A stretch of 64,000 nucleotides of DNA from Thauera carbonicopians (GCF_025699485.1 NZ_JANUXN010000012.1:1-64000), one strand, 5' to 3'. Positions 47,547 through 57,552 are shown, counted from the stretch's first letter. Translations and numbers: made by a program. The notes: generated from the letters alone by a model not told the origin.

Positions 47547-49295
47547 GTGCTGAGCCGCCTGGTCCATAGCGAGCGGCCGGACGAACTGCGCCGCGGTCTG
47601 CGCTGGCTGTACGGCTTCGTGCGGCCGCAGCGGCGTGCGATCGCCGGGCTGCTGTCCCTTTCGCTGTGCGCCACCCTGCTGGTGCTGCTGCAGCCGTGGC
47701 TGACCAAGATGCTGATCGACGACGGCCTGATCGCGCGCGATTACCCGACCCTGGTGGCGGTCGCCTGCGGCATGATCCTGGCCGGCATCACCGGCACCGT
47801 GCTGGCGGGCGTCAACCGGCAGCTGCATACGCGCCTGTCCGGCCGCATCCTGTTCGCGCTGCGCAGCGATCTCTACCGCCACCTGCAGACCCTGTCGCCG
47901 GCTTTTTACGGCCGCCAGCGCATGGGCGACCTGATGTCGCGGCTCGACGGCGACGTGGCGGAGATCCAGCGCTTCGCCGTCGACAGCCTGTTCGCCGCGG
48001 TCAGCAGCGTCATCGGCCTGGTCGGCGCGCTGGTGCTGATGCTGAGCCTGTCCTGGCAGTTGTCGCTGCTGGTGCTGGTATTGGTGCCGCTCGAGGCGGC
48101 CTGGTTGCGCTGGATGCGGCGCAAGGTGGAAGCGCGCACGCGCACGGTGCGTGAGCGCGCAGCGGACGTGTCGAGCTTCCTGGTCGAGACGCTGCCGGCG
48201 ATGAAGTTCATCCAGGCCTCGCGGCGCGAAGCCGACGAGCGCGCGCGGCTCGACCGCCTGGGCGAGCGCTACCTCGGCGACCTGCTGCGGCTGCAGCGCA
48301 CCGAGTTCTTCACCCAGGCCGTGCCATCGACGCTGACCTCGCTGACGCGTGCCGCGGCTTTCCTGATCGGCGGCTGGTGGGTGATCGAAGGCAGCTGGCA
48401 GCTCGGCGCCCTGATTGCGTTCTCCACCTACCTGGGCATGGCGACCGGCCCGGTCAACAGCCTGCTTGGGCTGTACGTCGCCATCCAGCGCATGAGCGTG
48501 AGCCTGATGCGGGTCAGCGAGCTGCGCGAGGCGCCGGCCGAGGTCGTCGACGAGGGCGATGAAGGCGCCGCCGAGTCGCGGCCCGCCGTGCAGCCGGCGC
48601 CGCGTTCATGGCACGGCGCGATCGAATTCGACGAGGTGGTGTTCCGCCATGCGGAACGGCCCGACGCGGTGCTCGACGGCGCCAGCCTGTCGATCCCGGC
48701 CGGCGCGAAAGTGGCGCTGACCGGCGCCTCGGGCGCCGGCAAATCGACGCTGATCGACCTGCTGCATCGGCACTACGATCCGGGTGCAGGCGCGATCCGG
48801 CTCGACGGCACCGATCTGCGCCGGATCGGGCTTGGTGAATTGCGGCGCGCGGTGGCGGTGGTCAGCCAGGACATCGTGCTGTTCCGCGGCACCCTCGCCG
48901 ACAACATCCGCTACGCCGCGCCGCAGGCCGACGATGCGGCGGTGCGCGAGGCTGCGCAGCGGGCGCGGCTGGACGAACTCGTCGAACGCCTGCCGCAGGG
49001 GCTGGACACGCCGCTGGGCGAGCGTGGCCAGCAGCTTTCCGGCGGCCAGCGCCAGCGCATCGCGATCGCTCGCGCGCTGCTGCAGCAGCCCTGCGTGCTG
49101 GTGCTCGACGAAGCCACGTCGGCCGTGGATGAGGCGACCGAGGCCGGCATCATCGCCGAGGTGGATGCGCTGTTCGCCGGCCGTACCCGCATCCTCATCA
49201 GCCATCGCCCGGCGACGCTGGCCGGCTGCGATCTGCGAGTGTGCTTGCAGGCAGGGCGATTGAGCGTGCTGCCGGACAGTGGAGAGGCCGTCTAG
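47547..49295 (+). CDS. qhpF: ABC transporter QhpF (peptide exporter)
   Basis: A 582-residue half-transporter with six N-terminal transmembrane helices fused to an ATPase: Walker A (GASGAGKS, 393-400), signature LSGGQRQ (497-503), and Walker B ending Asp521-Glu522 (CVLVLDEATS). In the known qhp system this protein exports the cross-linked gamma subunit to the periplasm. The start is placed at GTG 47547, six bases after GGAGGG. An ATG at 47517 or the frame from 47400 is possible but lacks the family N-terminus. Only one copy serves both clusters. Confidence 0.85.
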   Translation: MLSRLVHSERPDELRRGLRWLYGFVRPQRRAIAGLLSLSLCATLLVLLQPWLTKMLIDDGLIARDYPTLVAVACGMILAGITGTVLAGVNRQLHTRLSGRILFALRSDLYRHLQTLSPAFYGRQRMGDLMSRLDGDVAEIQRFAVDSLFAAVSSVIGLVGALVLMLSLSWQLSLLVLVLVPLEAAWLRWMRRKVEARTRTVRERAADVSSFLVETLPAMKFIQASRREADERARLDRLGERYLGDLLRLQRTEFFTQAVPSTLTSLTRAAAFLIGGWWVIEGSWQLGALIAFSTYLGMATGPVNSLLGLYVAIQRMSVSLMRVSELREAPAEVVDEGDEGAAESRPAVQPAPRSWHGAIEFDEVVFRHAERPDAVLDGASLSIPAGAKVALTGASGAGKSTLIDLLHRHYDPGAGAIRLDGTDLRRIGLGELRRAVAVVSQDIVLFRGTLADNIRYAAPQADDAAVREAAQRARLDELVERLPQGLDTPLGERGQQLSGGQRQRIAIARALLQQPCVLVLDEATSAVDEATEAGIIAEVDALFAGRTRILISHRPATLAGCDLRVCLQAGRLSVLPDSGEAV

Positions 49296-50003
49296 ATGAG
49301 CGCGCGGATACGCATCGGGGTGGTCGATAGCGGACATGCGGCCGCGCAGGTGCCGCACGTAGCCGCATCCGCCGCCTTCGTGCTCGACGGCGGCGAACTG
49401 CGCTGCATGCCTGCAGAAGTGGACAAGCTCGGGCACGGCAGCCGCGTCGCTGAAGCTTTGCTGCATTGTCTGCCGCAGGCCGAACTGCTGGTCGCTCAGG
49501 TGTTCCGCGACCGCCTGGCGACGTCTGCCGCACAGGTGGCGGCGGCGATCGACTGGCTGGTGGACAAGGATGCGCTGCTGATCAACCTGAGCCTGGGCCT
49601 GCGCGAGCCGCGGCCGGTGCTGGCGGCCGCCTGCGCGCGTGCGCTGGCGGCGGGCGTGGTGCTGTGCGCGTCGGCGCCGGCGCGCGGCCAGCCGGTCTAT
49701 CCATCCGGTTTCCCCGGCGTGCTGCGGGTGACGGGCGATGCGCGCTGTGCCGCAGCCGGCGAGATCGCCGCGCTCGGCGCCGCACATGCCGATTACGGCG
49801 CCTGCGTGCGGCCGCTGGACGGCAGCCTGGAAGGTGCAGGGGCCAGCATGGCCTGTGCCTGGCTCAGCGGCATGGCCGCAAGCCATCTGGCGGCCGGTGG
49901 CAGCGCGGCCTCGCTGTCCGGCTGGCTGGCGGCACAGGCGCGCTACCACGGGGTGGAAGATCTGGAGAGCCTGAAACGGGAGAAGCTGAGACATGGCCGC
50001 TGA
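49296..50003 (+). CDS. qhpE: Subtilisin-like leader peptidase QhpE
   Basis: A 235-residue, minimal S8-family serine protease with the catalytic triad Asp11 (VVDSGH), His47 (GHGSRV) and Ser184 (GAGASMA). It has no signal peptide or propeptide. QhpE cleaves the leader from the cross-linked QhpC in the cytoplasm. It starts directly after the qhpF stop and overlaps qhpG by 11 bases, so the three are co-translated. It is shorter than typical subtilisins, as expected for this dedicated enzyme. Confidence 0.88.
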   Translation: MSARIRIGVVDSGHAAAQVPHVAASAAFVLDGGELRCMPAEVDKLGHGSRVAEALLHCLPQAELLVAQVFRDRLATSAAQVAAAIDWLVDKDALLINLSLGLREPRPVLAAACARALAAGVVLCASAPARGQPVYPSGFPGVLRVTGDARCAAAGEIAALGAAHADYGACVRPLDGSLEGAGASMACAWLSGMAASHLAAGGSAASLSGWLAAQARYHGVEDLESLKREKLRHGR

Positions 50004-51321
50004 CGGAATCGTCGTGATTGGCGCCGGGCCGGCGGGTGCGGCGGCGGCAATCGGGCTGGCGCGCATGGGCGAGCCGGTCACGCTGGTGGGCGAACCGCGC
50101 CGTTTCGCTGCGGTGGAAGGCGTGTCGGCGCGTGTGCTCGGAGCCTTGCGCGGGCTGGGGCTGGAGCAGGCCATGGGCGCGTTCGCGCCGCCGTCGCCGC
50201 GCCGCGCGCAGTGGAACGGCACGCTGTCCGAGGCCAATCAGGAGAGCCTCGTCGATCGCCAGCTTTTCGACCGCGGCGTGCTGGACGACCTCGAGCGCCT
50301 GGGCGTGAGGGTGGTGCGCGGCCACGTCGCCGAAGTCGTCTCCGCGCCGGGCCGCCACGAGATCCGGGTCGAGACGGCAGGCGGCATGCGGACCTTGTCG
50401 GCGGATTTCATCGTCGAGGCCCGCGGCCGCGCGGCGCCGGGCGGCGGGCTGCCGCGCGTGCGCGGCGCCGAAACGGTGTCGCTGCTGCAGTACTGGCAGG
50501 GGCCACCCGGCAGTGCGCACTCGGCGGTGCAGAGCTGCGAGGACGGCTGGGCATGGATGGCGGCGCTGGCCGATGGCCGGCGCTACCTGCAACTGACACT
50601 GGACGTGCGCAGTGCCGCGCTGCCGCCGAAAAAGGCGCTGGCTGGCTATTGCGCCGCGCGCCTGCGCGGCATCGATGCCGCCGCGCCTTTCCTGCGGGAT
50701 GCCGAGCCGGTTGGCGAGCCCCATGCGCGAACCAGTACGCCGGTGCTCAACGAAGTGCTGGCCGGCGACGACTGGATTCGCGTCGGCGATGCGGCGATGG
50801 CGGTCGATCCCCTGTCGGGCAACGGCATCTTCCAGGCCTTGTCGTCGGCGCTGCAGGCGCCGGCGGTGGTGGCGACGCTGCGCCACGACCCCGCGCGCGC
50901 GGCCCTGGCGCGCCGCTTCCACCAGCAGCGCATCGAGCACCTGTTCTATCGTTTTGCCCGCATCGGGCGTGATTTCTACGCCCAGGAAACGGGCTGGACG
51001 CAAGAACCGTTCTGGGCGGCGCGGCGGGACTGGCCCGATCGGGCACCGCTGCACGCCGAGGTCAAGCCCGGTATGGCGGTGGCTGCACGCCGGCCAGTGG
51101 TCCGCGATGGCAGGATCGTCGAGGAGGAGGTGGTCGTCACGCCCGACCAGCCGCTGGGCGTGTGGCATCTGGATGGCGTGCCGCTGGCGCCCTTGCTGAA
51201 GGCAGTGCAGGCGGCGCCGGGCAGGCCGGCCGAAGCGGTATTGCAGGCGATGGAGGGCCTGGATGCTGATGTTGCGGTGCGAATCGCCGCCTGGATGCGA
51301 GCTCAGGGGTGGATTTGCTGA
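49993..51321 (+). CDS. qhpG: FAD-dependent monooxygenase QhpG
   Basis: A 442-residue flavoprotein monooxygenase. The FAD motif GAGPAG (10-15) and the second FAD motif GDAAMAVDPLSGNG (from Gly265) are present. QhpG is known to dihydroxylate the tryptophan of cross-linked QhpC with O2 before CTQ forms. The C-terminal ~100 residues form an extra domain. It overlaps qhpE by 11 bases and is convergent with the second AraC-type gene. There is one QhpG for two gamma subunits, while each cluster has its own U32 pair. Confidence 0.88.
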   Translation: MAADGIVVIGAGPAGAAAAIGLARMGEPVTLVGEPRRFAAVEGVSARVLGALRGLGLEQAMGAFAPPSPRRAQWNGTLSEANQESLVDRQLFDRGVLDDLERLGVRVVRGHVAEVVSAPGRHEIRVETAGGMRTLSADFIVEARGRAAPGGGLPRVRGAETVSLLQYWQGPPGSAHSAVQSCEDGWAWMAALADGRRYLQLTLDVRSAALPPKKALAGYCAARLRGIDAAAPFLRDAEPVGEPHARTSTPVLNEVLAGDDWIRVGDAAMAVDPLSGNGIFQALSSALQAPAVVATLRHDPARAALARRFHQQRIEHLFYRFARIGRDFYAQETGWTQEPFWAARRDWPDRAPLHAEVKPGMAVAARRPVVRDGRIVEEEVVVTPDQPLGVWHLDGVPLAPLLKAVQAAPGRPAEAVLQAMEGLDADVAVRIAAWMRAQGWIC

Positions 51322-51368
51322 AGCCCGGATTGCCGATTTGGGCTAATGGGCGAATAAATTATTTGTAT

Positions 51369-52388
51369 TTAGCTGCCGCGGCGCAGGGTTTCCGACGGTA
51401 GCTCGCCGAACATGGCCTTGTATTCGGCCGAAAAGTGCGACAGGTGCCAGAATCCCCAGCATGCCGCGATGTCGGCGACGGTGGCGCGTTCGCTGCCGCC
51501 GGCCTGCTTCAGGGCGCGGCGCACGGCATTGAGGCGGATCGCGCGCAGGAATTTCACCGGGTTCAGGTCGAGCACGTCCTGGAAGCTGTATTGCAGGGTG
51601 CGGCGCGAGACGCCGAGTTCGGTGCATAGGTCGGCGACGCTGATCGGCTCGTCGATGTGCGTTTCCATGTATTCGCGTGCTCGCGCGACGATGAGTTGGC
51701 GGGTTCTACAGGATGGCGCCAGGATAGCCGGCGCGGGGGGCAGCGTGCCGAGCAGGGTGGCGAACAGCGCCTGCTCCATCGCCGCGCGCATCTGCGGGTG
51801 GCGCAGCAGGTCCGGGGTGGCGCGCAGGCTGGCCATCATGGTCGCCAGCAGGCTGCCGAAAGCTTCCATCTGCTGGGGGCTGGCGGGGATGAGCGTATGC
51901 CCGGCAAGCTCTGCTTCGAGGTCGCGGTGCTCCACCTGCAGTGCATAGGTGTTGAGCGCGGCCGCGTCTGCCGTACAGGCGAGGATTTCGAGCCGGCGCG
52001 GCGTGCGGAAGTCGAGTTCGTCGCCGTCGCCGAGCGTCAGCATCGAGTGCCGGGAATAGGTCTCGCCGCAAAACCAGCCCGTGCCGTCGATGATCGTCGG
52101 CACCGCCACGGTGCGCGAGCCCGGCCAGGCGATGCCGGCCTGGTGCACGGACTGGTTGAGCGTTTCCCGGAACAGCTGCACCTTGCCGAAGCAGAACTCC
52201 TCGAATTCCCCGGCGAAGAGGCCGGCGCTGAGCTGGTCGTACTGCTGCTGCCAGTTGCTCAGGCAGGCGGCATGCTCGTCGGCGTCCAGCGTGTCGCGCA
52301 GCGTGTAGGAGAAAGGGGCCGTGGTGCCGGGAGCAGCGGTGCCTGCGATCGGGCCGCCCGCATCCATAGGCTTGGCGACCGCGCTCAT
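51369..52388 (-). CDS. qhpR: AraC-family regulator of QHNDH cluster 2 (QhpR-like)
   Basis: A 339-residue AraC-type regulator related to the one at 34037-35059. Its FeaR-like effector domain includes QLSAGLFAGEFEEFCFGKVQLFRETLNQSVHQ. The C-terminal helix-turn-helix pair (VADLCTELGVSRRTLQYSFQDVLDLNP...AACWGFWHLSHFSAEYKAMFGELPSE) shares GFWH...FSxxYKAxFGELPS with the paralogue. The ATG at 52388 is preferred to the longer frame. It is divergent from qhpA of cluster 2 and convergent with qhpG. Confidence 0.83.
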   Translation of the reverse strand: MSAVAKPMDAGGPIAGTAAPGTTAPFSYTLRDTLDADEHAACLSNWQQQYDQLSAGLFAGEFEEFCFGKVQLFRETLNQSVHQAGIAWPGSRTVAVPTIIDGTGWFCGETYSRHSMLTLGDGDELDFRTPRRLEILACTADAAALNTYALQVEHRDLEAELAGHTLIPASPQQMEAFGSLLATMMASLRATPDLLRHPQMRAAMEQALFATLLGTLPPAPAILAPSCRTRQLIVARAREYMETHIDEPISVADLCTELGVSRRTLQYSFQDVLDLNPVKFLRAIRLNAVRRALKQAGGSERATVADIAACWGFWHLSHFSAEYKAMFGELPSETLRRGS

Positions 52389-52511
52389 TGCCCTCGCCTT
52401 TCGGGCGTGTGCAGCGTGGCGAACATGTCTCGTCCTCACTCGATCGATGGGCGATCGTTCTTGTCGTTATGCGCCCCTGGCTGCGGGGCGTAAGGACGGG
52501 CGCGATTCATC

Positions 52512-52594
52512 GCTTGCCCGTCTTTCAGGCCAGCATGGCACGCGGGGGCCGCTTGTGCAAGCCGGTAGCGTGCCGGTGGCTTGCCGTTTTCGGC
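52512..52594 (+). promoter_or_regulatory. Putative operator repeats upstream of qhpA, cluster 2
   Basis: GCTTGCCCGTCTTTCAGGC (52512-52530) and GCTTGCCGTTTTCGGC (52579-52594) form an imperfect direct repeat, 67 bases apart. The second, extended to TTGCCGTTTTCGGCTA, matches 12 of 16 positions of the cluster 1 repeat TGGCCGTTTCCCGATA. No clear -10 is found at the cluster 1 spacing. The rest of 52389-52880 has no gene that I can see; a CGCCCC/GGGGCG hairpin lies at 52472-52490. Confidence 0.42.
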
Positions 52595-52880
52595 TAACGC
52601 CGATCGCCTTGCATTTGTCCAGCCTCCGCGTGACTCCGGCAGCGACCGGGGCAGGCGGGTGGTAGATGTCGATGTTGCGCAGGCCCTCGCAGAAGGGCTG
52701 GAGGCCGGCCCCGTGCCGCGCCCCGGTGGAGAAAGGAGATGCAGGATCGGCTCGCCCGCCGCGAGCCGGCCGGTGTTTGTCCTCGGCCCGCGCAGCGTTG
52801 CGGTGTCCTTCGTATGGCGAACGGCCTGGCCGCGCTGCCGGAGGATGCTTCATCCACGGGTACCAAGAGGAGATCCGGTC

Positions 52881-54470
52881 TTGAAGATCAAAAAAATTGC
52901 CGCCGCGATGAGCGGCGTGGTTGCAGTCGGCCTTGCGCTGGCATCCTCGCCGGCAGTGGCCGCCGCTTCAGCCGAGGCCCTGCTGCGCGCAAAGTGCCTG
53001 GCCTGTCACACCGAAACCGATGCGGGCTTCAGCCGCATCGCCGACCAGCGCAAGTCGCCCGAAGGCTGGCTGATGTCGATCGCCCGCATGCAGATCGTGC
53101 ATGGCCTGAAGATCACCGACGAGGAGCGCCGCGCGGTCGTCAAGCATCTGGCCGATACCCAGGGCTTGGCGCCGTCCGAAACCGAAGGGTCGCGCTATGC
53201 GCTCGAACGCCGGCTGAACACCATGGAGGCCTTCGAATCCGAGCAGTTCACGCAGATGTGCGCGCGCTGCCACTCGGGTGCACGGGTGCTGCTGCAGCGC
53301 CGCCCGGCGTCGGAATGGGAGCACCTGGTGCATTTCCACCTCGGCCAGTACCCCACCGCCGAGTTCCAGGCCTTCGGCCGCGACCGCGACTGGCTGGGGA
53401 TTGCGCTCAAGGAAGTGGTGCCCGATCTGGCCGGCAAGCTGCCGCTGGAGTCGGAAGCCTGGAAAGCCTGGCAGGCGCGCGCGCCGCAGGCGGTCGATGG
53501 CGAATGGAGCCTGAGCGGCCACATGACCGGCCGCGGCGGCTTCTCCGGCGTCATGAAGGTATCGGCCGGCAAGGCCCAGGATCTCCATGCGCTGAGCTTC
53601 GAGGGCCGCTGGGACGACGGCAAGCCGATGGCGGGCAAGGGCCAGGCGCTGATCTACACCGGCTACGAATGGCGTGCCGACCTCGTCGTCGATGGCACGC
53701 CGATGCGCCAGGTGTTCGCGCTGGAGGACGGCGTGCTGCGCGGGCGGATGTTCCTGCGCGACCACGACGAAGTCGGTGCCGACGTCGTCGCCAGCCTGCA
53801 GCGCGACGGCAACGCGCGCGTGCTGGCCGTGCATCCCGCCTACCTGAAGGCGGGCGACGAAGGCGAACTGCGTATCGTCGGCTCGAAGCTCGAAGGAGAA
53901 GTCGGCCTGCCGCAAGGCGTGAGTCTGCTGGAAACCGTCCGCCGCTCGGCCAGCGAAGTGGTGCTGCGCGTGCGTGCGGAGGCGGCGGCGCGCGGCGTGC
54001 ATCCGGTGACGGTGGGTGCGGCCAGCGGCGGCAGCCTGGCGGTGTACGAGCGCATCGGCGAGCTCAAGGTACTGCCCGCCTATGCCGTCGCCCGCATCGG
54101 CGGCAACGGCACGCCGACCGCCAAGGTCGAGGCCCGCTTCGACGCCGAGGCCTGGGATGCGGGGCCGGACGGTCAACCCGGTACCAGCGACGACTTCCGC
54201 ATCGGCGTGGTGCCGGCCAGGTGGTCGGTGGAGCCGTTCGACGAGGTTGCGGTGCGCGACGAGGACGTGAAGTTCGCCGGCCTGATGGACGAGGCTTCGG
54301 GCGTCTTCGTGCCCGGTGGTGCAGGCCCCAATCCCTTGAGGCGGATGTCTGCGAACAACGTCGGCAACCTGAAGGTGGTGGCCGAAGTGCAGCAGGGCGG
54401 CACGCCGGTGCGCGGCGAAGGGCAGTTGATCGTGGCGCCGCAGCGCTGGAACAACCCGCCGATTCCGTGA
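52881..54470 (+). CDS. qhpA: Quinohemoprotein amine dehydrogenase alpha subunit (diheme), cluster 2
   Basis: A 529-residue periplasmic diheme subunit with a signal peptide ending near AVAAA, haem motifs CLACH (39-43) and CARCH (127-131), and the same C-terminal beta-rich domains as the cluster 1 protein. The translation start is a TTG at 52881 (giving MKIKKIAAAMSG), preceded by AGAGGAGA; the longer frame from 52581 lacks a signal peptide at its start. The two alpha subunits are clearly homologous but diverged throughout. Confidence 0.92.
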   Translation: MKIKKIAAAMSGVVAVGLALASSPAVAAASAEALLRAKCLACHTETDAGFSRIADQRKSPEGWLMSIARMQIVHGLKITDEERRAVVKHLADTQGLAPSETEGSRYALERRLNTMEAFESEQFTQMCARCHSGARVLLQRRPASEWEHLVHFHLGQYPTAEFQAFGRDRDWLGIALKEVVPDLAGKLPLESEAWKAWQARAPQAVDGEWSLSGHMTGRGGFSGVMKVSAGKAQDLHALSFEGRWDDGKPMAGKGQALIYTGYEWRADLVVDGTPMRQVFALEDGVLRGRMFLRDHDEVGADVVASLQRDGNARVLAVHPAYLKAGDEGELRIVGSKLEGEVGLPQGVSLLETVRRSASEVVLRVRAEAAARGVHPVTVGAASGGSLAVYERIGELKVLPAYAVARIGGNGTPTAKVEARFDAEAWDAGPDGQPGTSDDFRIGVVPARWSVEPFDEVAVRDEDVKFAGLMDEASGVFVPGGAGPNPLRRMSANNVGNLKVVAEVQQGGTPVRGEGQLIVAPQRWNNPPIP

Positions 54471-54546
54471 GCGGCCGCGTGCCGTGTTCCGCGTCCCGGC
54501 GGGCGATGTCCCGCCGCCCACGATCCCGATGATTGAGGAGGCTCCG

Positions 54547-55977
54547 ATGGGTGCCGTCTTGAACCTGGTGCAGCACAACCTGCACGAGCTGCGCGTCGAC
54601 GACACGCGCATGCTGTTCCACATTCCGAGCAGTTCGCTGTTCGCGCTCGATCCGCTGACCGAAGCCTTGATCGACCGTATCCGCCGCCAGAGCCTGACCG
54701 CCGAGGCGCTGATCGATGGCCTGCGCACCGAGTTCGACGCCGACGACGTCGCCGGCGCGATCCGCGACCTGGTTGCGCTCGAGCTGGTCGACGACGGCCA
54801 CCCGGCCGGCAGCGCGGCGGCCGCGCACGTGTTCGAGCGCTTTCCGCTGACGACGGTAGTGCTCAACGTCAATACCGGCTGCAACCTGAGCTGCACCTAT
54901 TGCTACAAGGAGGATCTCGACAAGCCCTCGGCCGGCCGCAAGATGGCTTTCGACACCGCGCGCGATTCGATCGAGATGCTGCTGCGCGAATCGCCCGACG
55001 AGCCGCGCTACAACGTGGTCTTCTTCGGTGGCGAGCCGCTCAGCAACCTGCCGCTGATCAAGGAGGTGGTGGCCTACTGCGAGGAACGCTTCGCCGGCCT
55101 GGGCAAGCAGGTCGATTTCGTCATGACGACGAACGCCACGCTGCTCTCCAACGACACCATCGACTGGCTCAACGCCCACCGCTTCGGCCTGTCGATCAGC
55201 ATCGACGGCCCAAAGGCGATCCACGACCGCAACCGGCTCACGGTCGGCGGCCAGGGCACCTACGAAACCGTGCGGCGCAAGGCCGAGCGGCTGCTGTCGC
55301 GCTATACCGCGCGGCCGGTCGGCGCACGGGTGACGTTGACCCACGGCACGACCGAGGTCGAGCGCATCTGGGACCACCTGTTCAACGAGCTGGGCTTCGC
55401 CGAAGTCGGCTTCGCGCCGGTGACCTCGGGCGACATCAGCACCTTCAACCTGAGCAACGAGGAAGTGGCCGAGGTCTTCGCCGGCATGAAGCAGCTCGGC
55501 CGGCGCTACCTGGAGGCGGCGCTGGAGGGGCGCAACATCGGCTTCTCGAACATGCACCAGTTGATCACCGACATGCACGAAGGGCACAAGAAGCTGCTGC
55601 CCTGCGGCGCCGGGCTGAAGATGCTGGCGGTCGACTACAAGGGCGAGCTGAACCTGTGCCACCGCTTCACCGGCTCCGAGCTGCCGACCTTCGGCAACGT
55701 CAAGGACGGCATCGAGCGCGAGCAGCTGGGCGATTTCCTGTCGCAGCGCCTGGACCGCAGCGACACCGGCTGCGCGAGCTGCCGCATCCGCAACCTGTGC
55801 TCGGGCGGCTGCTACCACGAGAGCTATGCGCGCTACGGCGACGCCACGCACCCCACCTACCACTACTGCGATCTGATGCGCGACTGGGTGGATTTCGGCA
55901 TCGAAGTCTACAGCCGCATCATGGCCGGCAACCCGGCCTTCATCGAACAGCACATTTCCCCGAGGAGGGCGTCATGA
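54547..55977 (+). CDS. qhpD: Radical SAM maturase QhpD, cluster 2
   Basis: A 476-residue radical SAM/SPASM maturase. The SAM-cluster cysteines Cys112, Cys116 and Cys119 are at the same positions as in the cluster 1 enzyme. The auxiliary-cluster motifs [14 protein letters not shown] and YHYC are kept. GAGGAG six bases upstream fixes the ATG at 54547. The N-terminal ~95 residues diverge more than the barrel, as expected if each maturase recognises its own leader. It overlaps qhpC by four bases. Confidence 0.94.
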   Translation: MGAVLNLVQHNLHELRVDDTRMLFHIPSSSLFALDPLTEALIDRIRRQSLTAEALIDGLRTEFDADDVAGAIRDLVALELVDDGHPAGSAAAAHVFERFPLTTVVLNVNTGCNLSCTYCYKEDLDKPSAGRKMAFDTARDSIEMLLRESPDEPRYNVVFFGGEPLSNLPLIKEVVAYCEERFAGLGKQVDFVMTTNATLLSNDTIDWLNAHRFGLSISIDGPKAIHDRNRLTVGGQGTYETVRRKAERLLSRYTARPVGARVTLTHGTTEVERIWDHLFNELGFAEVGFAPVTSGDISTFNLSNEEVAEVFAGMKQLGRRYLEAALEGRNIGFSNMHQLITDMHEGHKKLLPCGAGLKMLAVDYKGELNLCHRFTGSELPTFGNVKDGIEREQLGDFLSQRLDRSDTGCASCRIRNLCSGGCYHESYARYGDATHPTYHYCDLMRDWVDFGIEVYSRIMAGNPAFIEQHISPRRAS

Positions 55978-56300
55978 AACATCTGAAGGCAATCAACAAC
56001 AAGGCGAAGCTGCTGGAGCAGGCCGTCGGCGAGGACCGCGTCGAGGAAGTGGTGGCGATGAGTGCGATCGCCGGCTGCACGGCGACGGTGGACCCCGGCT
56101 GGGAAGTCGACGCCTTCGGCGGCGTGGCCTCGCTGTGCCAGCCGATGGAGTCCGACCTCTACGGCTGCGCCGACCCCTGCTGGTGGCCCGCCCAGGTGCC
56201 GGACACGATGATCACCTATCCGGACTGGAACAAGGATGCGGCCAACACCCGCGAAGACTGGCGCAACCTCGGCTCGGTGTTCCCGGGCGACAAGCTGTAA
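55974..56300 (+). CDS. qhpC: Amine dehydrogenase gamma subunit precursor (CTQ), cluster 2
   Basis: A 108-residue precursor with a ~28-residue leader. Cross-link partners are Cys35-Glu44, Cys55-Asp61 and Cys69-Asp77, with CTQ at Cys65-Trp71, spaced exactly as in the known gamma subunit. The leader begins [12 protein letters not shown], similar to [12 protein letters not shown] in cluster 1, pointing to a shared recognition element for QhpD, QhpE or QhpF. It starts inside the qhpD stop (ATGA). Confidence 0.95.
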   Translation: MKHLKAINNKAKLLEQAVGEDRVEEVVAMSAIAGCTATVDPGWEVDAFGGVASLCQPMESDLYGCADPCWWPAQVPDTMITYPDWNKDAANTREDWRNLGSVFPGDKL

Positions 56301-56310
56301 GGGGGCAGAC

Positions 56311-57456
56311 ATGAAGAACACGATGATCGGCGGCGCGCTGCGCCGCAGTGCACGCGCCGCCGCCGTGGCGGCCTGTGTCGCCGGCAGCGCGATGCCGGCC
56401 GCCGCGGCCAACGAGTCGCTGGCGCTGCAGCCGGGCAGCGAGTACCTGATGGTGGCGAACTACCCGAACAACCTGAACGTGGTCGATGTGGCGACCGCCA
56501 GCGTCTACAAGACCTGCACGCTGCCGGATGCCTTCGGTCCGGGCCTGACGCAGATCTCGCCCGACCGGCGCACCGCATACATCCTGAACAACCGCTTCGG
56601 CACCATCTACGGGATTGAACTGGACTCCTGCAAGGTGACGTTCCGCGCCGAGATGTCGCTGGCCGACAACGAACGGGCGAAGTCCATCGCGTCCTTCACG
56701 ATCAGCGCCGACGGCAAGGAGCTGTACGCGGTGCAGAACCCGACGACGATCAACCGCGACCATTACCGCGTCGGCGAACCGCGCTTCGTGGTCTATGACA
56801 GCAGTGCCGGGCTCGATGCCCGCCCGGTGCGCACGTTCCCGGCGCCGCGCCAGTCCACCATCATGCAGGCGGCGCCCGACGGCACCCTCTACCTTGCCGG
56901 CCAGAACCTGTACGAGGTCGATGTGAAGACCGGCGAGATGAAGGTGAAGCTGCCGATCCGCGACTGGAACCGCAGCACCCACGCGCCGCTGGACGTGCTG
57001 TACATCTGGCCGGTGCAGACGCCGCAGCGGGACTTCACGATCCTCTACACCACGGCCGAATATCAGGACGACAAGCAGGACATGGAGACGGCCGAGTTCC
57101 AGTACGGCTATCTCAACGTCAACCTGCTGACGGGCGAGGCCGAGGCGCGCGAGTTCGGGCCGCTGACCGAGATCTACTTCACCGGACTGCGTTCGCCGAA
57201 GGACCGCAACATCATCTACGGCCTGCTGCATCGGCTGACCAAGTACGACATCGCCGAAGGCAAGCTGCTGCAGGCGGTGGAACTGGAGCATACCTACTAC
57301 ACCTTGCTGACCAACCATGACGGCAGCCGGCTCTATCTCACCGGTACCTTCAACGACATCGCCATCTACGACGCCGATTCGCTGACCAAGCTGGGCAACG
57401 TGCAACTGCCGGGCGGCGACATGTCCCTCGGCACCGGACAGGTCTTCGTGCGCTGA
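56311..57456 (+). CDS. qhpB: Amine dehydrogenase beta subunit (beta-propeller), cluster 2
   Basis: A 381-residue periplasmic protein with a signal peptide ending near PAAAA and seven propeller-type repeats (VVDVATASVYKTC, GIELDSCKVTF, YEVDVKTGEMK, AIYDADSLTKLG). It lies 10 bases after qhpC with GGGGG before the ATG. It forms the substrate pocket with the gamma subunit. Its blades differ in length from cluster 1, consistent with another amine range. Confidence 0.92.
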   Translation: MKNTMIGGALRRSARAAAVAACVAGSAMPAAAANESLALQPGSEYLMVANYPNNLNVVDVATASVYKTCTLPDAFGPGLTQISPDRRTAYILNNRFGTIYGIELDSCKVTFRAEMSLADNERAKSIASFTISADGKELYAVQNPTTINRDHYRVGEPRFVVYDSSAGLDARPVRTFPAPRQSTIMQAAPDGTLYLAGQNLYEVDVKTGEMKVKLPIRDWNRSTHAPLDVLYIWPVQTPQRDFTILYTTAEYQDDKQDMETAEFQYGYLNVNLLTGEAEAREFGPLTEIYFTGLRSPKDRNIIYGLLHRLTKYDIAEGKLLQAVELEHTYYTLLTNHDGSRLYLTGTFNDIAIYDADSLTKLGNVQLPGGDMSLGTGQVFVR

Positions 57457-57464
57457 GGTCGAAA

Positions 57465-57488
57465 CCCTGTCCCGTCGACGGGACAGGG
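57465..57488 (+). repeat. Hairpin between qhpB and the porin gene, cluster 2
   Basis: CCCTGTCCCG-TCGA-CGGGACAGGG is a perfect 10-bp stem with a TCGA centre, eight bases after qhpB. The T-run of a terminator is missing. It probably limits read-through or stabilises the upstream mRNA, so the downstream porin gene is less expressed than the dehydrogenase subunits. Confidence 0.55.
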
Positions 57489-57552
57489 CCCGTGCGGCCT
57501 GAGCTGCCGCGCGGATGCAGCACCAGAAAAACATCATCGAGGAGACGACGGA

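Noticed and set aside
47376-47882. Minus-strand open frame overlapping the qhpF start
   Set aside because: It is antisense to the ABC transporter N-terminus and has no family features.
51322-51344. AGCCC...GGGCT stem between convergent qhpG and the AraC gene as a bidirectional terminator
   Set aside because: The stem is only five base pairs around a 13-base loop with no T-run, too weak to claim.
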